34,589 bases of DNA from Gammaproteobacteria bacterium (GCA_005799745.1 SYFY01000054.1:1-34589); one strand, 5' to 3'. Shown: positions 7,148 through 16,642, counted from the stretch's first letter. Program-made: numbers and translations. Notes: generated by a model not told the origin, from the sequence alone.

Positions 7148-9657
7148 GATGATTCTCCCAGAGCATCTTCCGTTTCATCATCCGCCGTATCGATGCGGCA
7201 GATGGGGCGTATGTGGCAGGTGTCACAGGTTTTTGGATTGGCTGGCAGTGCGAGTACCGGACCACTGACAAAGGCGTGCACGAGTTCGGTGAGCTCCTCA
7301 CGCCAGGTATCGTGTTGACCACTCCAGTCTTCGATTTGATCTGTTCGACCAAAGCCAATCGTGCCGATCCCGGTATGACCAAGACCACGTGCCGTGGGTT
7401 CACCTTTGAAGTTGAGATAAAAAACGCCAGCAGCTTCTGGCATCGTCAAGGCATAGGAGGGAAGCTGAGGACTCGCCGTTGCGCCTTTCTCCAGCAGTCC
7501 CTTGAAGGACTCGGGCGCTCCTGACTTGTAGTCGATGATAACTGTGCCAGCGGCGGTGGCATCGATACGATCGAGCTTAAGGCTCAGGCGGTGGTCGCCG
7601 AGTAGGAGCTCCGCGTGGTGTTCAACGTCTTTGACGGTAAACGACTCACGTTTGAGCTCGAGGAGTTGCCATTCTTGTAGCAGCGCAAGCAGACGGGTGG
7701 TTTCAGCGTCACGAAACAACGTTGGGACGAAACGCTCCAGTTTGGCGAACGACCGGAAGATGGTGTTTTGAAAATCATAGGTGGTCGCAGCTGTGAGGGC
7801 ATTTCGTGATGGAAACTTCCGCATGATTGACTCGAGCACATCGTGCAACAGGGTCCCGCGTTCGAGCGGATCAAGCAGCGCATGAGGCTGATCGGGTTCT
7901 GAGAGGTTGAGCCGATGACAACCAAACGCACGGAAGCTGCACGCCGCCTGGTTTCGCAGCAGCCCCGTGCCACCCGATAAACGACCCGGTGGAAGCACGT
8001 GAACATGCCGGTCTTCCCATACCTCGGTTCGTGGGCGGTCATAGTTAAGCCACGCATGGGCGGGTGTGTTGGACCACGAGAAGGACTCGAGGGCCAACCA
8101 AGGCAGATCCCGCAACAACATGGAACCGGACAGGTGTTCACCGGTTTCGAGTGCTGCGTGTGAAACCACCAGGTTTTCTGCTTGTGATCGCCACAAACTC
8201 ACCAGTTGATCGGCGAAGGCGCGTTCGCTGGTGGCATCCATACGGCGTACCCCAGCCAGCCGCATGGCTTCTGCGGACAACAACGGATTTGCGTGTGCAG
8301 GTGCGGGTAGTGAGGATTCGCTTGCGCCGGTCACCCAAAGGTGAGTGAACGAGAGCCCTGGGGTTTCGAGATAACCCATGATGCGAATCTGTGCCGGTGG
8401 CTGTTCGGGTGCGTGAACGGTTCGTCCGAGGTATGCGCTCAGTCGCTCCAGGGTGGTATCGAACTCACAGGGCGCTTCAAACCAGGTGGCTTCTGCGGCG
8501 AGCGTTCGAATGGCCCCTGCGGTGGCTTGTTGAATCTGGAAACGCCTCGAGCCTAAGCCGCTAAGTGTCCATCCAGCGAGGTCCAGCAGCTGCTCGATGG
8601 TTTCAAGGTGCAACAACATCGACGTTTCAGAGCGTGCGCGTTGAGCAGCAGTCACCATGGCTTGAAGCGTCTTGTTGCCACTGATTGCAGCGATCGCCTC
8701 GAGGGTCGTCAGCGCAGCCAGATCTCCAGGCTGCACATCTACGTCGAGGGTGAAGTGGGCGCTGCGCAGTACGCGCAGGAGTGAGGGTGTGGCTACGGGT
8801 TGAGTTAGGCTTTGCAACAAACACTCAGCATCTCGCCACAATCCGTCCGCGTTGAGCGGCGTGCCACCCGCTACATCCACCAGCGTCGAGCGAGAACCTG
8901 CATGGGGATCAAGGATCGCCGTGAACTGTCGAACGACGGCATCTCGTCGCGACTCAAGACCGGGCACCAGAATTCCGATGGTGGCATCGGGTGTGTTGAT
9001 GAGAACATCCTTCGCCCAGGCCGCCGCCATACGAATCTCGTCAGTGGTCAATGCGGGTTCGATACGCACCAGTTGTTTCGGCGTAATGCGTGGTGTGTCC
9101 AGTCGTTCGCACCGCACGCCTAGTGCCTGCCACTGTTGCAGCAGCCTGTGTTGTGCGGGGTTCAGGTCATCAAATCCCACCAGCGTGACGTGCTCAGCTG
9201 GCGCCGCCAGTCGCTGCAACTGCTGTTCAAGTTCAGCAGCTGAGATACAACGTGTGGCTGCAAGCTGGTCATGGAGCGATTGATACCAGCGCTGAAACTG
9301 TTCGCCTGCGGTCGAGTGTGACGTTGGACGGACATCAAAGTGGTGACAAATTGTCCAGGCTTCTTCGATGAGCGTGGATTGGCTTTCGGAACTCGCGTCA
9401 GGCAATTCAGCAATACACAGTGAAAGGCCAGCGGACGTTAACAACCGTGGATGATCACGGCGTCGGTTGTGCTGGGTATAGAGCCGTGTGAGCCAACTTC
9501 GCCAACTGACACAGATCAGCGGCCGGCCGCTGAATGCCGGTTCTCTCTCCAGAAAACGGCTGATTTCGCTGGCCAGTCTTTCGTTGGGGGTGATGATCGG
9601 ACCACGGGTCGCGGCTTCGATCAACGGTGTTCCAAAGGCGAGAAAGAAAGGTTCCAT
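7144..9657 (-). CDS. AddB-like PD-(D/E)XK nuclease with iron-sulfur cysteines
   Basis: An 837-residue partner of the AddA-like helicase. The N-terminus begins LIEAATRGPIITPNERLA; the position of a helicase Walker A lacks GKT, so this half is probably an inactive helicase fold used for DNA scanning or structure, as in AddB. The C-terminus carries a RecB-type nuclease with LKLDRID and VIIDYKSG near 705. A cysteine near 570 (NQAACSFRAFGC) and a C-terminal C-x2-C-x5-C (CDTCHIRPIC, about 809-818) match the 4Fe-4S staple known in AddB nucleases. A longer reading frame reaches 9759, but the ATG at 9657 is preferred because AAGG lies 6-9 bases upstream and the extra 34 residues look non-coding. I recall a family of probable DNA repair proteins next to UvrD-like genes in gammaproteobacteria that fits this pair. 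Confidence 0.82.
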   Translation of the reverse strand: MEPFFLAFGTPLIEAATRGPIITPNERLASEISRFLEREPAFSGRPLICVSWRSWLTRLYTQHNRRRDHPRLLTSAGLSLCIAELPDASSESQSTLIEEAWTICHHFDVRPTSHSTAGEQFQRWYQSLHDQLAATRCISAAELEQQLQRLAAPAEHVTLVGFDDLNPAQHRLLQQWQALGVRCERLDTPRITPKQLVRIEPALTTDEIRMAAAWAKDVLINTPDATIGILVPGLESRRDAVVRQFTAILDPHAGSRSTLVDVAGGTPLNADGLWRDAECLLQSLTQPVATPSLLRVLRSAHFTLDVDVQPGDLAALTTLEAIAAISGNKTLQAMVTAAQRARSETSMLLHLETIEQLLDLAGWTLSGLGSRRFQIQQATAGAIRTLAAEATWFEAPCEFDTTLERLSAYLGRTVHAPEQPPAQIRIMGYLETPGLSFTHLWVTGASESSLPAPAHANPLLSAEAMRLAGVRRMDATSERAFADQLVSLWRSQAENLVVSHAALETGEHLSGSMLLRDLPWLALESFSWSNTPAHAWLNYDRPRTEVWEDRHVHVLPPGRLSGGTGLLRNQAACSFRAFGCHRLNLSEPDQPHALLDPLERGTLLHDVLESIMRKFPSRNALTAATTYDFQNTIFRSFAKLERFVPTLFRDAETTRLLALLQEWQLLELKRESFTVKDVEHHAELLLGDHRLSLKLDRIDATAAGTVIIDYKSGAPESFKGLLEKGATASPQLPSYALTMPEAAGVFYLNFKGEPTARGLGHTGIGTIGFGRTDQIEDWSGQHDTWREELTELVHAFVSGPVLALPANPKTCDTCHIRPICRIDTADDETEDALGESS

Positions 9658-9791
9658 GTGGACCTTGTACTGCACCCATCCCTCACACGCAAAGTGAAAA
9701 AAAGGGTGTGCGAGGCGAAGCGATGAAAAGGGAGTCATGGCTTGACGTGCCACGGCCACGCAGGGAGCACCCGGAAAAGAGGGGGAGTAAT

Positions 9792-10964
9792 ATGCAGCTC
9801 AGCCTGTCCACCGAGGAGGTGTTGTTTCGTGCGAACGTTCAAGCGTTCGTCGCGCGGTTCCGTGCGCCGGGAGAAAGCTCAGCGACGCCGGATGCGGCGC
9901 TCCTTGAGGCGTGGAAAGCCGCACTCATTGGTGCCGGTTGGCAGGCTTACAAGTGGCCGCGATCCAACGGCGGCACGGGCTGGACCGCGGTACAGAAATA
10001 CCTGTGGGAGCGTGCGTGTGGTGAGGCCGCGTTGCCACCCGACATCGGCGGCATGGGTATTCACATGATCGGTCCGATTCTGTGTGGATTTGGTACGGCA
10101 GATCAGCAAGCGCGATATCTGCCGAGCATCCTCGACGGCTCGCTGGCGTGGTGCCAGGGCTACTCCGAACCAGGTGCTGGTTCCGACCTTGCGAGCCTGA
10201 AAACATCCGCGGTTCGCGAGGGTGACCACTATCGGATCAACGGCCAGAAAATCTGGACCTCCGATGCCCACAAGGCCGACCGGATGTTCTGCCTGACCCG
10301 CACATCCTCTTCGGGAAAGAAACAGGCGGGTATCACCTTTCTGCTTATCGACATGCGAGACCCGGGCATTAGTGTTACCCCCATCATCGGCATCGATGGT
10401 CGACACTCATTAAACGGTGTGACGCTCGACGATGTAATCGTTCCCATGCATGACCGAATCGGAGAAGACGGGCAGGGTTGGACCGTCGCGAAGGGGTTGC
10501 TCACCCACGAGCGCACGGGGCTCGCCTTTGTGGCGGAGTCGCGACGCAAACTGCGGGTGCTGCGAGAAGCGATTGTTTCGCGACAAGGTCACGCGCCGCT
10601 CGACGATCCGTCGTTCACGCGCAAACTGAGTGTGATCGACGTTGAGCTTAGTGCCCTCGAAACCACGGAACTTCGAACCCTTGCCGAAACTGCAGAAGGG
10701 CAAGCGCCTGGTGTGCAGTCATCGCTTCTCAAACTCAAAGGCACGTGGATCGTGCAGCGGATGACCGAGCTTCTGGTCGAGGCATCGGGCTGGTTGGGAT
10801 TGCCGTATCCGATGGAGGACCAGGAACCGCCAACGGATCGAATTGCCCCCGCGTGGTGTCAGGATGAAATGCAGCAATACCTGATCGCGCGATCCGCGAG
10901 CATCGCCGGTGGATCGGACGAAGTGCAACGCAACATCATAGCGGAACAGGTACTTGGCTTGTGA
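9792..10964 (+). CDS. acyl-CoA dehydrogenase family protein
   Basis: A 390-residue FAD-dependent acyl-CoA dehydrogenase, which introduces an alpha,beta double bond into an acyl-CoA. Recognisable segments are YSEPGAGSDLASL (FAD and substrate binding) at about 120-132, INGQKIWTSDAHKADRMFCL at about 150-169, and the C-terminal ASIAGGSDEVQRNIIAEQVL. In medium-chain dehydrogenases a catalytic Glu precedes the Gly of this last motif (YEGTSQ); here it is Gly, so the base must come from another position, as in isovaleryl-CoA and steroid-type relatives. The ATG at 9792 is chosen over an upstream in-frame start because GGGGGAG lies directly before it. First gene of a four-gene operon; the next start is 16 bases downstream. 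Confidence 0.92.
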   Translation: MQLSLSTEEVLFRANVQAFVARFRAPGESSATPDAALLEAWKAALIGAGWQAYKWPRSNGGTGWTAVQKYLWERACGEAALPPDIGGMGIHMIGPILCGFGTADQQARYLPSILDGSLAWCQGYSEPGAGSDLASLKTSAVREGDHYRINGQKIWTSDAHKADRMFCLTRTSSSGKKQAGITFLLIDMRDPGISVTPIIGIDGRHSLNGVTLDDVIVPMHDRIGEDGQGWTVAKGLLTHERTGLAFVAESRRKLRVLREAIVSRQGHAPLDDPSFTRKLSVIDVELSALETTELRTLAETAEGQAPGVQSSLLKLKGTWIVQRMTELLVEASGWLGLPYPMEDQEPPTDRIAPAWCQDEMQQYLIARSASIAGGSDEVQRNIIAEQVLGL

Positions 10965-10979
10965 AGCAGGAGAATTTCC

Positions 10980-11846
10980 ATGGCTGACTATTCGCTTCAG
11001 GGACCTTGGCGCAGGCCTCGTAACACGTCTGCGCACGAGAAGGGTGGCATTCACGATGATGCGACCGCGCAGGCGCTCGGTTTTTCCGGTGGCACCGTCG
11101 CGGGCTCCATACATATGGAGCAGTTCCCGCCGTTTCTCATCGAACACGTCGGACCACGCTGGCTTGAAGATGGGACGTTGTCGTTGTACTTCCGCGCAGC
11201 AACCACTGATGGTGATCCGGTACGATGTGCGGCCACAGCGCCGCGACTGACATCACAGGGTCAGCACATGCACGTGGCGATGTTTGATGAGGCAGGGACG
11301 TTGGTGATGGACGGGACCGCCACCACGGGCGCTGATGCTGATTCGATGCTGAGACAAAAACTCAAGGAAGTTCGCCCGGCGACAGATATCCGGGTACTGG
11401 CAGATGTGAAGGTTGGCGAGTACTGTGAGCCCTACACCGTGCGAATTCCTCCGGAAGGCATTGACCGGCAACTTCGGGTGATTACTGAACCGATGGCGAT
11501 GTTTGGGCAGCCAGGACAATCCTCAGGACGAGTGCCACCGCTGTCGACGCTCGTGCACGCGATGCGTGATGTGGAACGATTCATCGCCCTTACACGTGGA
11601 TCGTTTGTGGGCTTGTTTGGTGCGATCGAGATTGCGTATCACGTCGGACAACCCGTCACCGGCACTGACTATCTGCTGAAGGGGAGAGCACTGGCGATAG
11701 GTGACAGCCCCAAGACTGAAATCTTCTGGATGGAATCCGTACTCATGGACGCGCGGACCCTGGAGCCGCGCGTGACGATGATCAAGATGGATCGGGTGAT
11801 GAAGGCCTCATCACCGCTGTGGACGGAACAGGGGGCAACGACGTGA
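10980..11846 (+). CDS. MaoC-like hotdog-fold protein, probable enoyl-CoA hydratase
   Basis: A 288-residue protein with a hydratase-2-like motif near the N-terminus: GGIHDDATAQALGF at about residues 22-35 resembles the IH-x-D-x5-A signature that supplies the catalytic Asp and His of R-specific enoyl-CoA hydratases. The following GGTVAGSIHM resembles the GpIaHGm segment but lacks its usual His. The rest is poorly recognisable and could be a second, degenerate hotdog domain, given the length. AGGAG precedes the ATG by 7 bases. It lies between an acyl-CoA dehydrogenase and an alkylsulfatase, so hydration of the enoyl-CoA made by the first gene is the natural guess. The specific substrate is unknown. 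Confidence 0.68.
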   Translation: MADYSLQGPWRRPRNTSAHEKGGIHDDATAQALGFSGGTVAGSIHMEQFPPFLIEHVGPRWLEDGTLSLYFRAATTDGDPVRCAATAPRLTSQGQHMHVAMFDEAGTLVMDGTATTGADADSMLRQKLKEVRPATDIRVLADVKVGEYCEPYTVRIPPEGIDRQLRVITEPMAMFGQPGQSSGRVPPLSTLVHAMRDVERFIALTRGSFVGLFGAIEIAYHVGQPVTGTDYLLKGRALAIGDSPKTEIFWMESVLMDARTLEPRVTMIKMDRVMKASSPLWTEQGATT

Positions 11847-13840
11847 TTCGATCAGCGTTCAGGATTTTGTGTGTATGCACCTCGTTGGTTGTCCTGCCAG
11901 TGCAGGCTGCCGAGCACTTTGACCCCAAAGGTAAGGCGCCGAGTGAACACACAAAGGCGCTGCAGGCGAAGCTGCGTAAATCGTTACCCTTCGATGATCG
12001 AAGAGACTTCGAAGAGCGCGATCGCGGCTTCGTGGGGGATGTGGCCGACGCGGCCGTGAAAGGCGCTGCAGGTCAGGTATTTGCGGATATGACGCGCTTT
12101 GAGTTTCTGGCGGATGGCGATCACGACAGCCTGCATCCTTCTCTACAGCGGCAGGCGCTCTTGAACGCGAAGCGTGGTCTCTTTGAAGTGGTGCCGGGTG
12201 CCATCTGGCAACTGCGCGGATTTGATCTCGCCAACCTCACGCTGGTGAAAGGGGATACGGGCTGGATCGTTTTTGATGTGATGACCAATGCCGATGCCAC
12301 GCGAGCGGCGATGGCGCTTGCCGATCAACACCTCGGCAAGAGACCCGTCGTGGCGGTGGTGTATTCACACTCGCACATCGACCACTTCGGGGGCATCCGT
12401 GGGGTTGTTGATGAGGCCGATGTGAAAGCGGGCAAGGTGCAGATCATCGCACCGGCGGGATTCCTGGATCATGCGGTGGCTGAAAACGTTTATGCCGGCA
12501 CGGCGATGTTGCGACGCGCTCAATATCAGTATGCGAGTGCTTTGCCGTCGAGTCCGTTTGGTTATGTGGACTCTGCCATCGGTAAATCGGGTCAAGGTGC
12601 TGCCGCCAGTCTCATCGCGCCGACCCGTGAGATCTCGAAGGACTTCGAAGAACTTGTCGTTGATGGCGTGAAGCTGGTGTTTCAAAACACACCGGGCACT
12701 GAAGCGCCAGCGGAAATGAACACCTGGATTCCGCAGCACAAGGCTTTTTGGGCAGCAGAAAACGTGACCGGAACCATACACAACATCTATACGCTGCGGG
12801 GTACGTTGATCCGAGATGCGCTGGCGTGGGCCAACCACATCAACGTCGCGCTGTATCGATTTGGCCAGGAGGCGGAGGTAATGCTCGCGTCCCACAATTG
12901 GCCACGATGGGGCAATGCACGCATCCAGGATGTGATGCGCACCCAGCGCGACGCCTACGCGAACCTCAACAACCAGGTGCTTCACCTCGCCAACCAGGGT
13001 GTGACGATCAAACAGATTCACAACCGTTATCGGGTGCCTGAGTCTCTTCGACAACGTTGGGCGGCGCATCAGTACCACGGCTCCGAGTTTCACAATTCTC
13101 GCGGCGTATTGAACCGTTATCTGGGTTATTGGGATGGTAATCCCGCGACCCTCGCGCCGTTGTCGCCGGAAGAGTCTGCACCGCTTTACGTGGAGATGAT
13201 GGGTGGTGCTGCCGTGATTCAGGAGCGAGCGAGGTCTCTCGAAGCGGAAGGTCGTTATCGTCACGCCGCTGAAATACTCAACAAGCTGGTTTACGCGGAA
13301 CCGTCTAACCAAGGAGCGAAGGATCAGCTAGCCGATGTGTTTGAGCAGCTGGGTTATCAATACGAAAGCACCAGCATGCGTAACGTGCACCTCGTTGCGG
13401 CAATGGAGTTACGCAACGGTTACGTAGCCTCCGGTGGTTCTGTTCGGCTTGCCTCTGATCTGATGAGGGGGCTCACGACTCAGCAATTCTGGGAAGGGGT
13501 GGCGATTCGGGTCGATTCGAACAAGGCCGATGCGCTCAAATTCACCCTCAACTTCCTAACGCCTGACAACGCTGAGAAATTTGTCGTCGAGATGAGTGGT
13601 GGGACGTTGACGTCGTTGCCGGGTTATCAGTCGCCCAGGCCCGATGCGACGATGACCATCAATCGCACCGATCTCGAAAACGTCATCATGGGCCAGACCA
13701 CGCTTGCCGAGCAGGTGCAGAAGGGAGTGGCGAAGGTGGACGGTAACGTGGGCGTGTTGATGCAGCTCGCGAGTGTGCTGGTCAACTTCGATCCGCAATT
13801 CGAGATCATGCCGGGCACACGACGATTACCCGCGAAATAA
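11843..13840 (+). CDS. SdsA1-like linear primary alkylsulfatase, exported
   Basis: A 665-residue metallo-beta-lactamase-fold sulfatase, close in length to Pseudomonas SdsA1 and E. coli YjcS. Such enzymes hydrolyse the sulfate ester of primary alkyl sulfates such as SDS to alcohol and sulfate. The zinc motif HSHIDHFGG is at about 174-182. AENVTGTIHNIYTLRGTLIRDA (two shorter blocks, AENVTGTIHN and LRGTLIRDALAW) and HNWPRWGN are family hallmarks. A dimerisation domain follows (RYLGYWDGNPATL), then an SCP2-like C-terminal domain from about residue 535. The GTG at 11843 is chosen: it overlaps the previous stop (GTGA), has GGGGG upstream and begins a signal peptide ending VQAA. An in-frame ATG at 11819 would give a worse signal peptide. 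Activity would be periplasmic or extracellular. Confidence 0.9.
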   Translation: MIRSAFRILCVCTSLVVLPVQAAEHFDPKGKAPSEHTKALQAKLRKSLPFDDRRDFEERDRGFVGDVADAAVKGAAGQVFADMTRFEFLADGDHDSLHPSLQRQALLNAKRGLFEVVPGAIWQLRGFDLANLTLVKGDTGWIVFDVMTNADATRAAMALADQHLGKRPVVAVVYSHSHIDHFGGIRGVVDEADVKAGKVQIIAPAGFLDHAVAENVYAGTAMLRRAQYQYASALPSSPFGYVDSAIGKSGQGAAASLIAPTREISKDFEELVVDGVKLVFQNTPGTEAPAEMNTWIPQHKAFWAAENVTGTIHNIYTLRGTLIRDALAWANHINVALYRFGQEAEVMLASHNWPRWGNARIQDVMRTQRDAYANLNNQVLHLANQGVTIKQIHNRYRVPESLRQRWAAHQYHGSEFHNSRGVLNRYLGYWDGNPATLAPLSPEESAPLYVEMMGGAAVIQERARSLEAEGRYRHAAEILNKLVYAEPSNQGAKDQLADVFEQLGYQYESTSMRNVHLVAAMELRNGYVASGGSVRLASDLMRGLTTQQFWEGVAIRVDSNKADALKFTLNFLTPDNAEKFVVEMSGGTLTSLPGYQSPRPDATMTINRTDLENVIMGQTTLAEQVQKGVAKVDGNVGVLMQLASVLVNFDPQFEIMPGTRRLPAK

Positions 13841-13871
13841 AAAAACATCAGTTGAGTATTGGAGTGAATGA

Positions 13872-15074
13872 ATGACTGCGCCACTTGAAGGAGTGAAGGT
13901 TCTTGAAGTTGCGAGCTGGCTAGCCGCGCCGAGTTGTGCGGCGCTGATGTCGGACATGGGTGCGGAGGTCATCAAGGTTGAACCGCCGGGCGGGGATGCG
14001 TATCGGAAGATGTACTCGGCCTTGCTCGGTCCTGACGAAGTGCATCCGGCGCATCAATTCGACAATCGTGGCAAACGAGGCATCTGCGTCAACCTTGACT
14101 CGAAAGACGGGCAGACGCTGGTACGTAAACTCGCCGCAGATGCGGACGTGTTTATCACCAATCTCACCTGGGAGCGGCTAGAGCGGTATGGGCTCACCGA
14201 CAGTGACATTCATGCGGTGCGACCCGACGCGGTTTATGCGGTGTTATCGGGCTATGGCACCAAGGGACCGGATAGCCACCGTCAGGCGTTTGACCAGACC
14301 GCGTTTTGGGCGCGGTCAGGGGCGATGTCGATTTTTGGAGATCGAGATGAGGGGCCGTTGATCTCGCGGGGTGGTTATGGTGATCGAACCACGGCGCTCA
14401 ATTTGTTGGCGTCGATTCTCGCCGCCATGCGGGTTCGTGACAAAACGGGTGAGGGGCAGTACGTGGAGGTGACACTGCAACGCACGGGCATCTGGTCACT
14501 TGCATCGGATGTGTGTATTGCTTTGTCAACACGTGTGCAGTCGGAGAAGACCAGTCAGAAATTGCCGCCAAACCCGATCTGGAACTGGTATCGCACCAGT
14601 GATGATCGAATCGTACTTCTTGTCATGCCTTCAGCAATGCCATACTGGCCGAAATTCTGCAACATGGTCGGGAAGCCGGAGTGGGTCACTGATGAACGCT
14701 TCTCAACGCTGACGGGATTGATGACCAACAACGCTTCGATTGTTCCGGAAGTAGCGGCGATGTTTGCGGCCCATGACTTAGCTTATTGGCGCGACAAGCT
14801 CGATGGTGCAGCCCTCATCTGGGAGCCTGTGGCTACGTTACCCGAAGTATGTGAAGACCCGGCGCTGCGAGAACGCGATGCGTTTAGTTATGTGGTGCAC
14901 GAACGGGCAGGGGCGATGGAGATCATCTCTGCGCCGTTCCATATCCGGGATGCGGACATCGAAGTGCGTGGACCTGCGCCAGATGCAGGACAACACACGC
15001 GGGAGGTGTTTGTGGAGGCCGGGGTTGAGGCGGCGGAGATTGATCGGTTATTTGGAGCTGGAGTGTTGAGTTGA
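13872..15074 (+). CDS. class III CoA-transferase (CaiB/BaiF family)
   Basis: A 400-residue member of the family that includes formyl-CoA transferase, carnitine CoA-transferase and alpha-methylacyl-CoA racemase. Hallmarks are the N-terminal LEGVKVLEVASWLAAPSCA, LMSDMGAEVIKVEPPGGD, and GYGTKGPDSHRQAFDQTAF with the Asp that forms the acyl-anhydride intermediate in this family (about residue 143). GGAGTGA lies 5 bases before the ATG, 31 bases after the alkylsulfatase stop. As the last gene of the operon it probably activates an acid to its CoA ester for the dehydrogenase and hydratase encoded upstream. Racemase activity is an alternative that cannot be excluded. Confidence 0.92.
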   Translation: MTAPLEGVKVLEVASWLAAPSCAALMSDMGAEVIKVEPPGGDAYRKMYSALLGPDEVHPAHQFDNRGKRGICVNLDSKDGQTLVRKLAADADVFITNLTWERLERYGLTDSDIHAVRPDAVYAVLSGYGTKGPDSHRQAFDQTAFWARSGAMSIFGDRDEGPLISRGGYGDRTTALNLLASILAAMRVRDKTGEGQYVEVTLQRTGIWSLASDVCIALSTRVQSEKTSQKLPPNPIWNWYRTSDDRIVLLVMPSAMPYWPKFCNMVGKPEWVTDERFSTLTGLMTNNASIVPEVAAMFAAHDLAYWRDKLDGAALIWEPVATLPEVCEDPALRERDAFSYVVHERAGAMEIISAPFHIRDADIEVRGPAPDAGQHTREVFVEAGVEAAEIDRLFGAGVLS

Positions 15075-15317
15075 AGGGTTCAGCAGCTGCAATGAGAGCG
15101 TGTTGCTTGAGCAAACAGCCCCGAACGTCTTGTTAACGAGAAGATCACGGGGTTAGGAGTCTGCGCGGCAGAAGATCAATGGGCTGTGGCGGTGCCACTT
15201 CGGCCCGATTTTCCGTTCGCTCTCGTCCCGTAGCCCCCACTATGCTCCTCAAGCAAACGAAAAATCGTACTCGAATTGACACTCGCCTCGCCCTGCTGCC
15301 TTCTGCCGCGCAGACCC

Positions 15318-16642
15318 CTAGCCACGCTGATACGTCAGGCTTGGCCAACTTGGCACGTGGTGCGTGAGGCGGTGCCAAGACCCAGCTCGATGGTCGCTGA
15401 AAGTCCAAAGAACTTCAGAATCATCGTGTTCGTAGAAGGAGTTAGTGGAACTTGCTACGAGCTGGCGGACTGGCATGCCTGGCCACTCGACCGCGACCGA
15501 ATTGTCATGGCGTCGCACATTCAGGATTGCACCCCCTTCATGTCGAAACGTTCCGAGGCACTCGTTTAGGTCCGCTGTCAGCGTCGACTTCGGTGGTGGT
15601 GCCGGTTCGGAAATCTGTTCTGCAAGAGCCGGCACCATTCGCGCGATCGCACGCGTCAGTTTGTCGAATGGCGTTGTGCGCAGATTTGCCAACACGATAA
15701 TCGTGATCTCCGGGTCGTAAAGACAACGCATTTGCGACACAAAGCCGCCAACACCTCCGGCGTGGTGCGTGCATCGAATCCCGTGATATTCGCCGAGGCC
15801 GATACCCATGCCGTAGGGATAGATGGTGCCGTCATTGAGGCGGGCTGGCGCGTGCATCATTGCACTGGTAGATGAGCTGATCAGTGTCTTGTCGCGCGAC
15901 GCTCGATCCCAACGAATAAGGTCAGGGAGTGTCGAACCCAGAGCGCCCGCGGCGTGATACCAAGACATGCTGAGATAAGGTGAGTTTAGGAATTTATCCT
16001 CACGCCCGGGAAAGTAGCTGGCGGCGCGCCTAGGGCGAACCGGAAGATCAGACGAGTAACAGGAGTCAGACATACCGAGAGGTTCGAAGATTCTCTTGGT
16101 AACGAACTCTTGATACCGCTTTCCTGAGACTCGCTCGATGATCGCGCCCAGGAGAACGTAGCCGGAGTTGGAGTATGCATTCGAGCACCCGGTTCGAACT
16201 CCACAGGGATGTGCGCGATGCGCTCTACGAGTGCTTCAAGCGATATGTCCTGACGAAAGTCATGAGCCGCGGTTGGACTTGCACTGTGGTTTCCTATCCC
16301 GGCGGTATGATTCAGAAGATGACGAACACTGATCTTGTGGTGCGCATTGGGATAATCGGGTAAGTACGTGGTGATGGGTGCATCGACGTCGAATAGACCT
16401 TGATCAACAAGCATGAGGATGCACACCGTAGTGAACTGTTTGGTGAGCGAACCGATTCGAAACAGCGTGTGTAGCGTAACGGGTACTCCCCACTCGATGT
16501 TGGCCAGTCCATAACCTTGGCAATGCAGCACGTGACCTTCATGAACGACCGCGACGCCGTTTCCGGGACCCATGAGGTTGAATTCGGTTGCGACAAGTTT
16601 TGCGATGCGCGTATCAAGATGCAGTAACTCGTCAGCATGCAT
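15318..16642 (-). pseudogene. serine beta-lactamase-like hydrolase with one-base frameshift
   Basis: A class C beta-lactamase/esterase-type serine hydrolase read in two frames. The first frame starts at 16642 and has SLTK at residues 65-68 (the Ser-x-x-Lys catalytic pair) and IGNHSA. It loses family similarity after EFEPGARM. The second frame resumes at once with YSNSGYVLLGAII, containing the YxN motif, then EPLGMSDS and HHAGGVGGF near the end. Restoring one base between 16177 and 16178 (ATGCATAC read as ATGGCATAC) would rejoin the frames into 441 codons, the normal size. No signal peptide is visible, so a cytoplasmic esterase or peptidase is more likely than a resistance enzyme. It is either a recent pseudogene or a base-calling deletion. 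Confidence 0.8.

Noticed and set aside
7144-9759. Longer start for the AddB-like gene at 9759
   Set aside because: The added residues would overlap the divergent promoter region and no ribosome site supports it; ATG 9657 has one.
12365-13312. 315-residue antisense frame within the alkylsulfatase gene
   Set aside because: The sense strand is a clear, full-length alkylsulfatase; the antisense translation is Arg/His-rich and without motifs.
15119-15152. Weak hairpin after the CoA-transferase gene (CCCCG with CGGGG, interior TCTT with AAGA)
   Set aside because: Short interrupted stems and no T run; not convincing as a terminator.
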